Below the pieces are notes generated by a model, which saw nothing but the letters and a program-made list of their open reading frames with translations, had not been told where the DNA came from and did not search any database. DNA of 64,000 bases from Metabacillus bambusae (GTDB taxonomy: Bacteria > Bacillota > Bacilli > Bacillales > Bacillaceae). The position numbers and the translations under genes were made by a program. The DNA is taken from assembly GCF_017497975.1 (NCBI RefSeq), contig NZ_JAGDEL010000001.1, positions 186,001 through 250,000 on the forward strand, given 5' to 3'. Below are positions 1 through 8,181 of the stretch, piece after piece (the first letter of the stretch is position 1; every line of letters starts with the position of its first letter).

Positions 1-463
1 TAGACAACTTCTTTTTTTTTGCAATCTTCACAGCATATTTTGCTACGTTTTCAGAATGGTGTAATGTATATGAATCCCTGGAATCCAATGCATTAGCAAG
101 TACTTTCGTTAATTCTATATTATCTTCTCTAACCTTTTGAACATTTTTCATTAACCACACTGAGATAATTGTGATGATAAAATATGTAAAAAAGTAAAAT
201 AAAAAAGTTACTCCAGTAGCTGTTGCATCAGGTATTAGAAAAAACCTACAAGCTACTACTAAAGCAGTAAAGAAAATTAGAAACCAAGCTGGCTGATTAT
301 AGAAACCAATACCTAAAAAGATGACAGAAACAATATATAAAATATAAACATTACTATCGTCTTGAAACATAAAATTTAATACTACACTAATAATCAAAAG
401 AATAAAAAAGCAGTATTGAAAATAAGTATGATTAGTTAACAAACGATTATATTTATTAAACAT
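1..463 (-). CDS. Membrane HD-GYP domain protein, C-terminus cut off by window edge
   Basis: The frame opens with an ATG at 463 and runs off the left edge. The first ~105 residues form about four hydrophobic segments; they are followed by a short linker and then ALDSRDSYTLHHSENVAKYA, the characteristic start of an HD-GYP domain (the H..H pair begins the metal site). HD-GYP proteins hydrolyse c-di-GMP, and related HD proteins act on other nucleotides. The rest of the domain, including the GYP motif, is outside the window, so activity cannot be judged. It is followed on the same strand side by a GGDEF protein (upstream start at 3323), which fits a c-di-GMP neighbourhood. The family call is from the visible motif; the substrate is inference. 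Confidence 0.75.
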   Translation of the reverse strand, partial: MFNKYNRLLTNHTYFQYCFFILLIISVVLNFMFQDDSNVYILYIVSVIFLGIGFYNQPAWFLIFFTALVVACRFFLIPDATATGVTFLFYFFTYFIITIISVWLMKNVQKVREDNIELTKVLANALDSRDSYTLHHSENVAKYAVKIAKKKKLS

Positions 464-515
464 AGTTCCTCCGATTAATTTGTAATCCCGAGATATCAAA
501 ATAACGTCAGATACT

Positions 516-3323
516 TCAAAATGAAAATGTATTACCTCCACCATCTTTTACTTTATAAAGTGCCTCATCGGCTTGTTTAAATAAGCTTTCAGTGTTGTTT
601 CCTTGTGATGGGTAGAGTGACACTCCGATACTTGTAGTGATAGATAGCGAATGTCCTTTAATATCCATGGGTTCTCGAACTACCTTTAATATCCGTTTTG
701 ATACGTCAACTACTTCATTTTCATTCTTTAACTCCGGTAATACGATCGTAAACTCATCGCCTCCCACCCTTGACAAGGTGTCTGTTTTTCGAAGGGAAAG
801 CTTAATTCTCCTTGAGAACTCCTTAATAACCTCATCCCCGATATCATGGCCAAAGGTATCATTAATTGCTTTAAATTTATCACAATCTAACACCATCAAA
901 GCGGTTAGCTTACCTGTTCGATCTGTTGTATACATAGCTTGTTGGAGGCGATCTAAAAATAACCTTCTGTTTGGCAGTCCAGTTAAATGGTCATAAAACG
1001 CCATTTTAGCTAATTTCTCTTCTTTCCTTTTCTTTTCAGTAATATCTCCTGAAATCACAATAATTTTCTCGATTTCACCCTCTGGACTTATGACTGGTAC
1101 AAAATCAGAATTTAGCCATATTGAATGTCCATCCAGGTGTATACTTCTAAAATCGATCTGATAAAACTCTTTCGTTTTAAATATGTTTTCAAAATTTCGT
1201 TTAGTATCATCTACATCATCAGGGTGAATCAAATCAAAGAACGATTTCCCAATCAGGCTACGAATCGGATAACCTAAAATATTTTCAACAGATGGAGAGC
1301 AATAAATCACTTTCCCATTAGGATTAAGTACTCTGATCATATCTAATGTGTGTTCTGCTATGATTCGGAATCGTTCTTCACTTTCCCTCATCGCTTTTTC
1401 CGCTCGTCTTTTTGTCGTAATATCTCTAAACATGACTAAAACTGATGTTTTACCATGATCTTGAATCGGCACAGACGCTGTTTCAGCATATATCATATCT
1501 CCATCAAGAGTAAGGAATCTTTCTTCCAGCGTTTCTCCTTTTTTTCCTTGGTTAATTGCTTGCTGTATTCTTTGGACAACTTGTTTTCGGTCACTCGGAT
1601 GAACAAAATCCATTACTGGATTTCCGATTACCTGACTTGGGCTTTTTGCTTTTAAAAGATCCAAACCAGCTTGATTGATGTAGGTTATTCCCCCTTCAGA
1701 ATGTACAACCAAGGCTTCTGGTGAAGCCTCCACTAAGTTTCGGTATCGTTCTTCACTCTCTTTTAGTTTGTTCATGATTTGTCTTGAATCGGTCACATCT
1801 TTATACGTTGCCATCGCTAAAATATTACCTTTATCAATTTTTCTATAAGTTGCCAATACATCTATGATTGTTCCATCTTTACGTTTTCGTTGAGTCTCGA
1901 AATTTACGAACTTTTCCCCTTCACGTAAACGTGTTAAGAAGCCTTCGAGTTGTTTGGTCTGAATTTCAAGGTTAATAGGTGGAGGGCTCATTTGTTTTAT
2001 TTCCTCTACCTTCCAATCAAACATCTCTTCAAAAGTAGGGTTCGCTTGAACAATGGCTCCATAATGATCAATCATAAATATAACATCTGTCGTATTGTTC
2101 CAAACCAGTTCAAGTAATTCTTTTAGCCCTATCAATTCACGTTCACTCTTTTTCTTTTCGGTAATATCACGACCTATTCCTGATATTCCTATCACATGTC
2201 CAAATTCATCATAAAGAGGTGACAACGTTAAACTTATATCAAGTAATTCTCCAGATTTTTGCTGTCTTTTTACATCAATACCTTGAATTGTTTTTCCATT
2301 TAAAACTTCGTCATAAAGGTTATTAGTTTCGCTTTTCAACCAATCTGGCACAGTAGGAAAATCCCTTCCAATTACTTCTTCCCTAGTAAATCCAAATATC
2401 TCGGTAAATGCCTCATTAATGAATTGAACTTTACCCTCATTATCTATTATATGAATGGAATCCTTACTATCCCTAACAAATGATTCAAAGCGAGATTTCA
2501 CAAGGTGGAATTCTTCTAATGCCTTTTTTTCAGAAGTAATTTCCTTCGCTATTCCATACACCCCTTTTATGGTTCCATCTACGATAATAGGGATGTTTTT
2601 AACACTTAAATACACTTCATGCCCATCTTTCTGATAAATTTTAGTTTCATACCGAGCCATATCTCCTTCAATCGTCTGTTGAAATCGACTATTTACAGTT
2701 TCAAGCTCTTTTTTGGACATGATCTCTGAAAAATTCATTCCAACAAGTTCACCATTTGAATAACCAGTTATTTGTTCAGCGGCATTGTTCACCTCTAAAA
2801 AATAGCCTTCCAAATCAAAGGTAAAAATGGCATCTTCGTTATAATCTACCAAGGACGATAATCTCTGTTCGTTTTCCTCTAATCGACTTTTAGAATACTG
2901 TAATTCGCTTATTTGTTTGCTTCTATTGGTTACATCACGTACAACTGCAATGATATATATATCTTCATTGTCAAAAATAGGAGTTAAAACTGTTTCACTG
3001 ATCATCTTATTCCCTTTTGGTAATACCACTTCATCCTCAAATGTTACAATTCTTTTGGAATGGGCAGCTTTTAAATAATGTTGTTTAAAAAATGCTGCTC
3101 TCTCTGTTGAAAATACCTCATCAAACGTTTTTCCAATTAGGGTTTGGTCTTTACTAAGAACAGATAATCCTGATTGATTAGCATATAAATAACTTATTTT
3201 CTCATCTCGAACTTCCATAATATATATAAGATCAGTTAATGAATTAAATGCACTAGTAAATAATTTAAAAATTCGAGTTGGATCCATCAAAAGAAACTGA
3301 TTCAAAATATTAGTCATTTTCAC
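516..3323 (-). CDS. Multi-PAS diguanylate cyclase (six PAS + GGDEF)
   Basis: A 935-residue soluble sensor that should make c-di-GMP from two GTP. I count about six PAS/PAC units (roughly residues 20-135, 150-265, 278-395, 398-515, 525-640 and 650-765), each ending in the typical D[VI]T..K linker, then a GGDEF domain at ~770-935. The active site reads RVGGDEFTIVLP and the substrate loop FKAINDTFGHDIGD, so it looks catalytically intact. An RKTD sequence five residues before GGDEF matches the RxxD inhibitory site for product feedback. No transmembrane segment is visible. The start is a GTG with GAGG eight bases upstream; an ATG two codons later is the alternative. It probably has its own promoter in the 150-base gap before the Spo0E-like gene. 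Ligands of the PAS domains are unknown. Confidence 0.9.
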   Translation of the reverse strand: MKMTNILNQFLLMDPTRIFKLFTSAFNSLTDLIYIMEVRDEKISYLYANQSGLSVLSKDQTLIGKTFDEVFSTERAAFFKQHYLKAAHSKRIVTFEDEVVLPKGNKMISETVLTPIFDNEDIYIIAVVRDVTNRSKQISELQYSKSRLEENEQRLSSLVDYNEDAIFTFDLEGYFLEVNNAAEQITGYSNGELVGMNFSEIMSKKELETVNSRFQQTIEGDMARYETKIYQKDGHEVYLSVKNIPIIVDGTIKGVYGIAKEITSEKKALEEFHLVKSRFESFVRDSKDSIHIIDNEGKVQFINEAFTEIFGFTREEVIGRDFPTVPDWLKSETNNLYDEVLNGKTIQGIDVKRQQKSGELLDISLTLSPLYDEFGHVIGISGIGRDITEKKKSERELIGLKELLELVWNNTTDVIFMIDHYGAIVQANPTFEEMFDWKVEEIKQMSPPPINLEIQTKQLEGFLTRLREGEKFVNFETQRKRKDGTIIDVLATYRKIDKGNILAMATYKDVTDSRQIMNKLKESEERYRNLVEASPEALVVHSEGGITYINQAGLDLLKAKSPSQVIGNPVMDFVHPSDRKQVVQRIQQAINQGKKGETLEERFLTLDGDMIYAETASVPIQDHGKTSVLVMFRDITTKRRAEKAMRESEERFRIIAEHTLDMIRVLNPNGKVIYCSPSVENILGYPIRSLIGKSFFDLIHPDDVDDTKRNFENIFKTKEFYQIDFRSIHLDGHSIWLNSDFVPVISPEGEIEKIIVISGDITEKKRKEEKLAKMAFYDHLTGLPNRRLFLDRLQQAMYTTDRTGKLTALMVLDCDKFKAINDTFGHDIGDEVIKEFSRRIKLSLRKTDTLSRVGGDEFTIVLPELKNENEVVDVSKRILKVVREPMDIKGHSLSITTSIGVSLYPSQGNNTESLFKQADEALYKVKDGGGNTFSF

Positions 3324-3477
3324 GTAACCTTCCTCTTTTTTTGTTATATAGAAGGGTAAAAACTATTTCCTTTTTACTATTTCCTATAATTTCAAAGAAA
3401 ATTGGCTTTCACTTATAAATAAAAGAAGAATCAGGAAAACACTCCTATATTTTTTTCATTTAATTTAACTATTTAAC

Positions 3478-3678
3478 TTAAACGATATATTGCTCTATTT
3501 CTCTATTATGAATTGAATGGCTTTCATACATTGTTAAATCATTCATTAACTTATCTAATTTAGTGCTCAAGAAAATTGTCGCTGGATGTGTTAACCCGTA
3601 CTCCATTCCGACAAAGATCATATTCTGTCTAGTAAATTCAATCTCGTTTTCCAGCATTTGAAATGAAAATTCCCACAT
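3478..3678 (-). CDS. Spo0E-like aspartyl-phosphate phosphatase
   Basis: A 66-residue protein with the helical-hairpin pattern of the Spo0E family: an N-terminal helix (LENEIEFTRQNMIFVGMEYG), a loop with HPAT, and the family signature around LSTKLDKLMNDL, matching the conserved SxxLD core. Family members dephosphorylate Spo0A~P and so delay sporulation. A GTG five codons upstream (3693) is in frame, but the ATG at 3678 is preceded at six bases by GGTGATC, a long match to the 16S anti-Shine-Dalgarno, so I prefer the ATG. It lies between c-di-GMP genes, so it could link those signals to the phosphorelay; the exact target is inference because some family members act on other response regulators. 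Confidence 0.8.
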   Translation of the reverse strand: MWEFSFQMLENEIEFTRQNMIFVGMEYGLTHPATIFLSTKLDKLMNDLTMYESHSIHNREIEQYIV

Positions 3679-3841
3679 AATTTGATCACCCACTTAATGT
3701 TTGTATACTTATTTTCTAATAAAAAAGGTATATCCGTATATCACCTATAGTTCTTATTTTCCCTTAAAACTAGATGATTTTTGAGATATTACTCCTAATT
3801 ATTAAACTTCCTACTAGGAAGTCATTACTATCTTTCTCCTT

Positions 3842-3880
3842 TATGTGCATGCAATAATCCTATATGTGCGTGCAACAATC
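3842..3880. repeat. Imperfect 18-bp direct repeat
   Basis: Two copies, 3842-3859 and 3863-3880, share 16 of 18 positions (TATGTGCATGCAATAATC and TATGTGCGTGCAACAATC). Their 21-bp offset is two helical turns, so both would face the same side of DNA. They sit upstream of the Spo0E-like gene and could be a tandem protein-binding site; no regulator is known to me. Confidence 0.35.
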
Positions 3881-3902
3881 TTAGCAAATTGTTAAAAACA
3901 AA

Positions 3903-3946
3903 AGGAAAAACCCAAGCTTTAGAAATCTAAAGCTTGGGTTTTTCCT
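3903..3946 (-). terminator. Intrinsic terminator after the CheR operon
   Basis: A perfect 21-bp inverted repeat (3903-3923 with 3926-3946) that reads into a T-rich tract on the minus strand. It ends the REC/kinase/CheR operon 30 bases past the cheR-like stop. Confidence 0.85.
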
Positions 3947-3976
3947 ACTTAATTATTAATAACCTAATTTGATTTG

Positions 3977-4819
3977 TTATTTAACTTTTCGATATAGCTT
4001 CTGCCCCACAGTTAAATCCTCATAACAATCAGCTTTATTTGTATAGACAATTGTTTCCTTGTCACCAAGACCAAGAATTCCAAACATTCCTAGACTTTCA
4101 TAGAAAAGTTCATGGACTTTTTTTTGTAAGGGTTTATTAAAATAGATTAATACATTTCTGCATAATATGACATGAAATTCGTTAAATGATCGATCAGTTA
4201 CTAAATTATGTTGCGCAAAAACGACATTTTTTGTTAATGAAGAATGAAACTTTACTTTATTATTTTTCACACTGTAATAATCCGAAAATGCTTTTTTACC
4301 ACCCGAATGTATATAATTATTTGTATATTTCCGCATATTTTCTAGAGGATATAAACCAGATTTCGCTACTTTTAACACATCTGCGTTAATGTCTGTTGCG
4401 TAAATCTTCGTTTTCTCATATATACCTTCCTCTTGTAACAACATTGCCATCGAATAGACTTCTTCCCCTGTAGAACAACCAGCATGCCAAATTCGAATAG
4501 ATGGATACGTACGTAGGATGGGTACAACCTTCTCACGAAAGGTTAAGAAAAATAAAGGATCCCTAAACATTTCGGTCACATTAATTGAGAAGTCTGATAT
4601 GAGCCTTTTTAAACAAGCTGGATCATGTAAAATCTTTTCTAAAAGCCCTGAAATACTAGTTAACTTTTCGGCATGAACTCTATGCCATATACGCCTTTTT
4701 AATGAACTATATGCATAATTTCGATAGTCATATCCACACCAAGAAAATAACCCTTGTAAAAGTAAGTCAATTTCTAGTTTTTCTAGTTCCTCATTGATAT
4801 TATTTTGAACATTATTCAT
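3977..4819 (-). CDS. CheR-type protein-glutamate methyltransferase
   Basis: A 280-residue S-adenosylmethionine-dependent methyltransferase. Residues ~10-75 form the helical CheR N-domain; the catalytic domain carries the SAM-binding motif HAGCSTGEEVYS, an acidic ribose site in YATDINADVL, and the CheR motif ILCRNVLIYF. It has no chemoreceptor or CheB next to it. Instead it is 33 bases downstream of a hybrid histidine kinase and last in that operon, as RsbM is beside RsbK in B. cereus, where the CheR-type enzyme methylates the kinase. I therefore infer that the kinase encoded upstream is the substrate. The start is ATG with GAGGG six bases upstream. A strong terminator follows the stop codon. 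Confidence 0.9.
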   Translation of the reverse strand: MNNVQNNINEELEKLEIDLLLQGLFSWCGYDYRNYAYSSLKRRIWHRVHAEKLTSISGLLEKILHDPACLKRLISDFSINVTEMFRDPLFFLTFREKVVPILRTYPSIRIWHAGCSTGEEVYSMAMLLQEEGIYEKTKIYATDINADVLKVAKSGLYPLENMRKYTNNYIHSGGKKAFSDYYSVKNNKVKFHSSLTKNVVFAQHNLVTDRSFNEFHVILCRNVLIYFNKPLQKKVHELFYESLGMFGILGLGDKETIVYTNKADCYEDLTVGQKLYRKVK

Positions 4820-4852
4820 AGTTTTCCCTCAAGTAATATTCTTATCATCAAT

Positions 4853-7800
4853 CTAAGCTTTTTCTTCTTTTGGATATAACCATACCCTTATTAATGAAAT
4901 AAGTTGATCAGGATTAACCGGCTTTACGATATAATCTGATGCACCGGCTTCCATACATTTTTCTTGATCTTCCTTCATTGCTTTAGCTGTTAAAGCGATG
5001 ACTGGTAAATGAACGAATTTTGGGATGTCTCTCAATCTTCTAATCGCTTCATATCCATCCATCTCAGGCATCATAATATCCATTAAAACTAAGTCATAAT
5101 CTGCATTTTTTTCTAATAACTCTAGTCCCTCTAATCCATTTTCAGCAAATGTGATTTTCATTCCGTAAAGTTCAAGTATACTGGATAAGGCATATACATT
5201 ACGAACATCATCATCAACAAGAAGAATTTTTTTCCCTTCAAGACCTGCATCGCTTTTAACTTGATCTAATTCTCCTTTATGATTGACTGTTTCTTTATCA
5301 AAGTTTGATTTCAAATACAATTCAAGTTCATCTTTTAAACGTTGAGGTGAATGAGAATCTTTAATAATAATGGTATGTGCATATTTATTTAAATACATTT
5401 CCTCCTTGGAGGTTAAATCACGACCAGTATAGATAAACACTTTAATATTTTCATTTTCAACATTTGTTTTTATTTTTTCAAGTAAATCAAAGCCAGACGT
5501 ATCTGCTAAACCTAAATCAAGTACAATACAATCAAATTGACCTACCTTTAACTCTTCTACAGCTTCAGTTCCAGATGAAACTGCCTTTATAATGACATTC
5601 ATGTCTCCGATAAATTCCATTAAACTATTTCGTTGAGTTATATCATCATCAACAATTAAGAGCTTTTTTATATCATTATCTGCTTCAGATGAAGAGAGCC
5701 TCCTTGATTTATGTTGTGTTGATATAGGGTCAGTATGTTCATGCTTGATATTCAAAATCTCTTTTGATACTGCAACTTCTTCGAAAGATATAATTTTTTC
5801 TTTTATTATGTCTTTACCTTTATAATCACCAACAAATAAGGTAAATGTACTACCCTTTCCCTCTACACTTTTCACGACGATTTCGCCGCCTAAAAGTGTA
5901 GCAATTTCGCGACTTATCGATAATCCTAATCCTGTTCCTCCAAATTTTCGGCTTGTAGTACCATCTGCTTGTTGAAATGCTTGAAAAATAAGTTCTTGCT
6001 TATCTTTCGGAATTCCAACTCCAGTATCAATTATCGAAAACGAGAAGGTTGGTTGATTATTCTTTGAAACTACGTCAACCTCCAAATTAACCTCACCTTC
6101 ATTAGTAAACTTAAAGGCATTGGATAATAGATTCTTTAAGACTTGTTGTAATCGTTGTTCATCACTATTTATAGAGAGTGGAAGGTTTTCTTTAAGCGTA
6201 ATAGTAAATGATAAATTCTTTTCATTCGCTACAGGTCTAAAACTTAAATCCACAAATTCTGCTAAATCAGCAATTCGTACCTCACTTGGATTAACATCCA
6301 TTTTTCCAGATTCAATTTTAGCTAAATCAAGAATTTCATTTATTAAAGCTAATAAATCATTGCCAGATGAATAGATCGTTTTTGAATATTCAACTTGTTT
6401 ATCTGTTAGATTTCCACTATGATTATCGGATAATAGTTTTGATAAAATCAATAAACTATTTAAAGGTGTACGAAGCTCGTGTGACATATTTGCAAGAAAC
6501 TCAGATTTGTATTTTGAACTTAATGCAAGCTGTTTTGCTTTCTCTTCTAACTCTGCCCTAGCTCTTTCTACTTCCCGATTTGTTATTTCAAACCTTTTAT
6601 TTTGCTCTTCTAAATGATCCGCTTTTTCTTTTAGCTCAGTATTCGTTTGCTCCAATTCTTCTTGTTGAACTTGGAGCCTTTCTTCTGATTGACGAAGTGC
6701 CTGGGTTTGTTCCTCAAGCTCTTCATTGGTAACTCTAAGCTCCTCTTGCTGAGATTGCAATTCTTCAGACTGCGCCTGGATCTCCTCCATTAACGCCTGT
6801 GTTTCTTCCAATAAATTTGCCAATCTGATTTTACCCATCATACTCTCAAGGATAATCCCTAAACCACTAATCATTTCCTCGATAAATGTTTGTTGTGTCG
6901 AGCTAAATGGTTTGAATGAAGCTAGTTCTAATACTGCCTTTACATCACCCTCAAAACTGACTGGTAAAACATAAATAGTCAATGGCGGTGATTCGCCTAA
7001 ACCGGACTTTACACGGATATAATCAGATGGAACATCAGTAAGAATAATTGGCGTTTTTTCTAGTACGGCTTGTCCAATTAGACCCTCACCACTAGCAAAG
7101 GTATTTGTTACATGTTTCCTTTCTTTAAATGCATAAGACGCAAGCAATCTATAGATAGGATTATTTCCATTTTCATCCCCATCCTTTACGTAAAATACCG
7201 CCTGACATGCATCCATTAAAGGTACTACTTTTGTCATAAATGTCTGAGCCAAGCTTTCTAAATCATTCATCCCACTTAAGCTCGTTGTAATATCAGCAAT
7301 ATTCGATTTTATCCAAGTAAGGCTTTGTTCCTTATTTGTTTGGGCCTCAAGTGACTCCACCATTTTATTGAATGAGATAGCAACATGATCAATTTCATCA
7401 TCTGATTTCACTTCAACCTTTGTACTAAGATCAGCACTCCCATTTGCTACTTTATCCATTACTCCAGAAACATTATTTAACCGAGTAGTAATTGTCCACA
7501 CGATACGAAAAACAATACTAGAAACAATGATAATTCCAACTAATGATATTAGACTTCCTAATATGATTTGCTTTTGAAAATCCCTAGAAAAATTTTGAAA
7601 GGAAGTATTCATATTGTTTTCAAATGCATCAGTAATATCTGTGATATCTTGGAGGAATTTCTCTTGAATGGTTGAACTATTACTGCTAATTAAACTTATT
7701 GCTTCTTCGCTTTTGCCCTCAGATATTAGTTTGATTACCTTTGCTTTATAAGCATTGAATTCTTGATTTGTCTTTATTAAATCCTCAACCATCTCACTTT

Positions 7801-8113
7801 GCTTTATTGTTTTAACTTTTGTTTCAATTAAAGCTATATCTTGAGTAACAGCTTCAGTTTCTTGTTGTAATAAATTGATTTCTTTATCGATAGACTCTTT
7901 GTCTTTATAAATAGCAATATTTCTTATACTAATGGCTTCATTTTTAACTTCACGATGAATTTTCCCAGCTAGATAAGATAATTCATAGTTGGATTGGAAC
8001 GTGTCATTCATTTTATTAATGTTTGAAAGCTGGAACCAACTAATACCGATAAGAAGAAAAACTAGAATCGGTAAGGTACTAAGTGCCAGTAATAACTTAG
8101 TTCTGATTTTCAT
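4853..8113 (-). CDS. Hybrid sensor histidine kinase with two receiver domains (RsbK-like layout)
   Basis: A 1086-residue membrane kinase. In order: TM1 (~7-27); a ~155-residue extracytoplasmic helical domain of CHASE3/four-helix type; TM2 (~183-205); HAMP (~206-260); GAF (~275-425); a long Glu/Gln-rich coiled coil (~430-545); HisKA with HELRTPLNS; HATPase with N box LKNLLSNAFKF, DTGVGIP and GGTGLGLS; then two receivers. Receiver 1 has the acidic pair in LLIVDDD and the phospho-acceptor in VLDLGL; receiver 2 has LLVDDD, LMDIMMPEMDG and IVKP. All key residues are present. The operon places it between the REC-GGDEF-EAL-LuxR regulator (68-base gap) and the CheR enzyme (33-base gap), so phosphotransfer to the former and methylation by the latter are likely but inferred. 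SD GAGGAG is eight bases before the ATG. Confidence 0.93.
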   Translation of the reverse strand: MKIRTKLLLALSTLPILVFLLIGISWFQLSNINKMNDTFQSNYELSYLAGKIHREVKNEAISIRNIAIYKDKESIDKEINLLQQETEAVTQDIALIETKVKTIKQSEMVEDLIKTNQEFNAYKAKVIKLISEGKSEEAISLISSNSSTIQEKFLQDITDITDAFENNMNTSFQNFSRDFQKQIILGSLISLVGIIIVSSIVFRIVWTITTRLNNVSGVMDKVANGSADLSTKVEVKSDDEIDHVAISFNKMVESLEAQTNKEQSLTWIKSNIADITTSLSGMNDLESLAQTFMTKVVPLMDACQAVFYVKDGDENGNNPIYRLLASYAFKERKHVTNTFASGEGLIGQAVLEKTPIILTDVPSDYIRVKSGLGESPPLTIYVLPVSFEGDVKAVLELASFKPFSSTQQTFIEEMISGLGIILESMMGKIRLANLLEETQALMEEIQAQSEELQSQQEELRVTNEELEEQTQALRQSEERLQVQQEELEQTNTELKEKADHLEEQNKRFEITNREVERARAELEEKAKQLALSSKYKSEFLANMSHELRTPLNSLLILSKLLSDNHSGNLTDKQVEYSKTIYSSGNDLLALINEILDLAKIESGKMDVNPSEVRIADLAEFVDLSFRPVANEKNLSFTITLKENLPLSINSDEQRLQQVLKNLLSNAFKFTNEGEVNLEVDVVSKNNQPTFSFSIIDTGVGIPKDKQELIFQAFQQADGTTSRKFGGTGLGLSISREIATLLGGEIVVKSVEGKGSTFTLFVGDYKGKDIIKEKIISFEEVAVSKEILNIKHEHTDPISTQHKSRRLSSSEADNDIKKLLIVDDDITQRNSLMEFIGDMNVIIKAVSSGTEAVEELKVGQFDCIVLDLGLADTSGFDLLEKIKTNVENENIKVFIYTGRDLTSKEEMYLNKYAHTIIIKDSHSPQRLKDELELYLKSNFDKETVNHKGELDQVKSDAGLEGKKILLVDDDVRNVYALSSILELYGMKITFAENGLEGLELLEKNADYDLVLMDIMMPEMDGYEAIRRLRDIPKFVHLPVIALTAKAMKEDQEKCMEAGASDYIVKPVNPDQLISLIRVWLYPKEEKA

Positions 8114-8181
8114 ACATGGAGCTCCTCTTACAAAATTTTCAAGTTCCGTTTTTTAATTTATACACCGAACTTTTATCTTAA

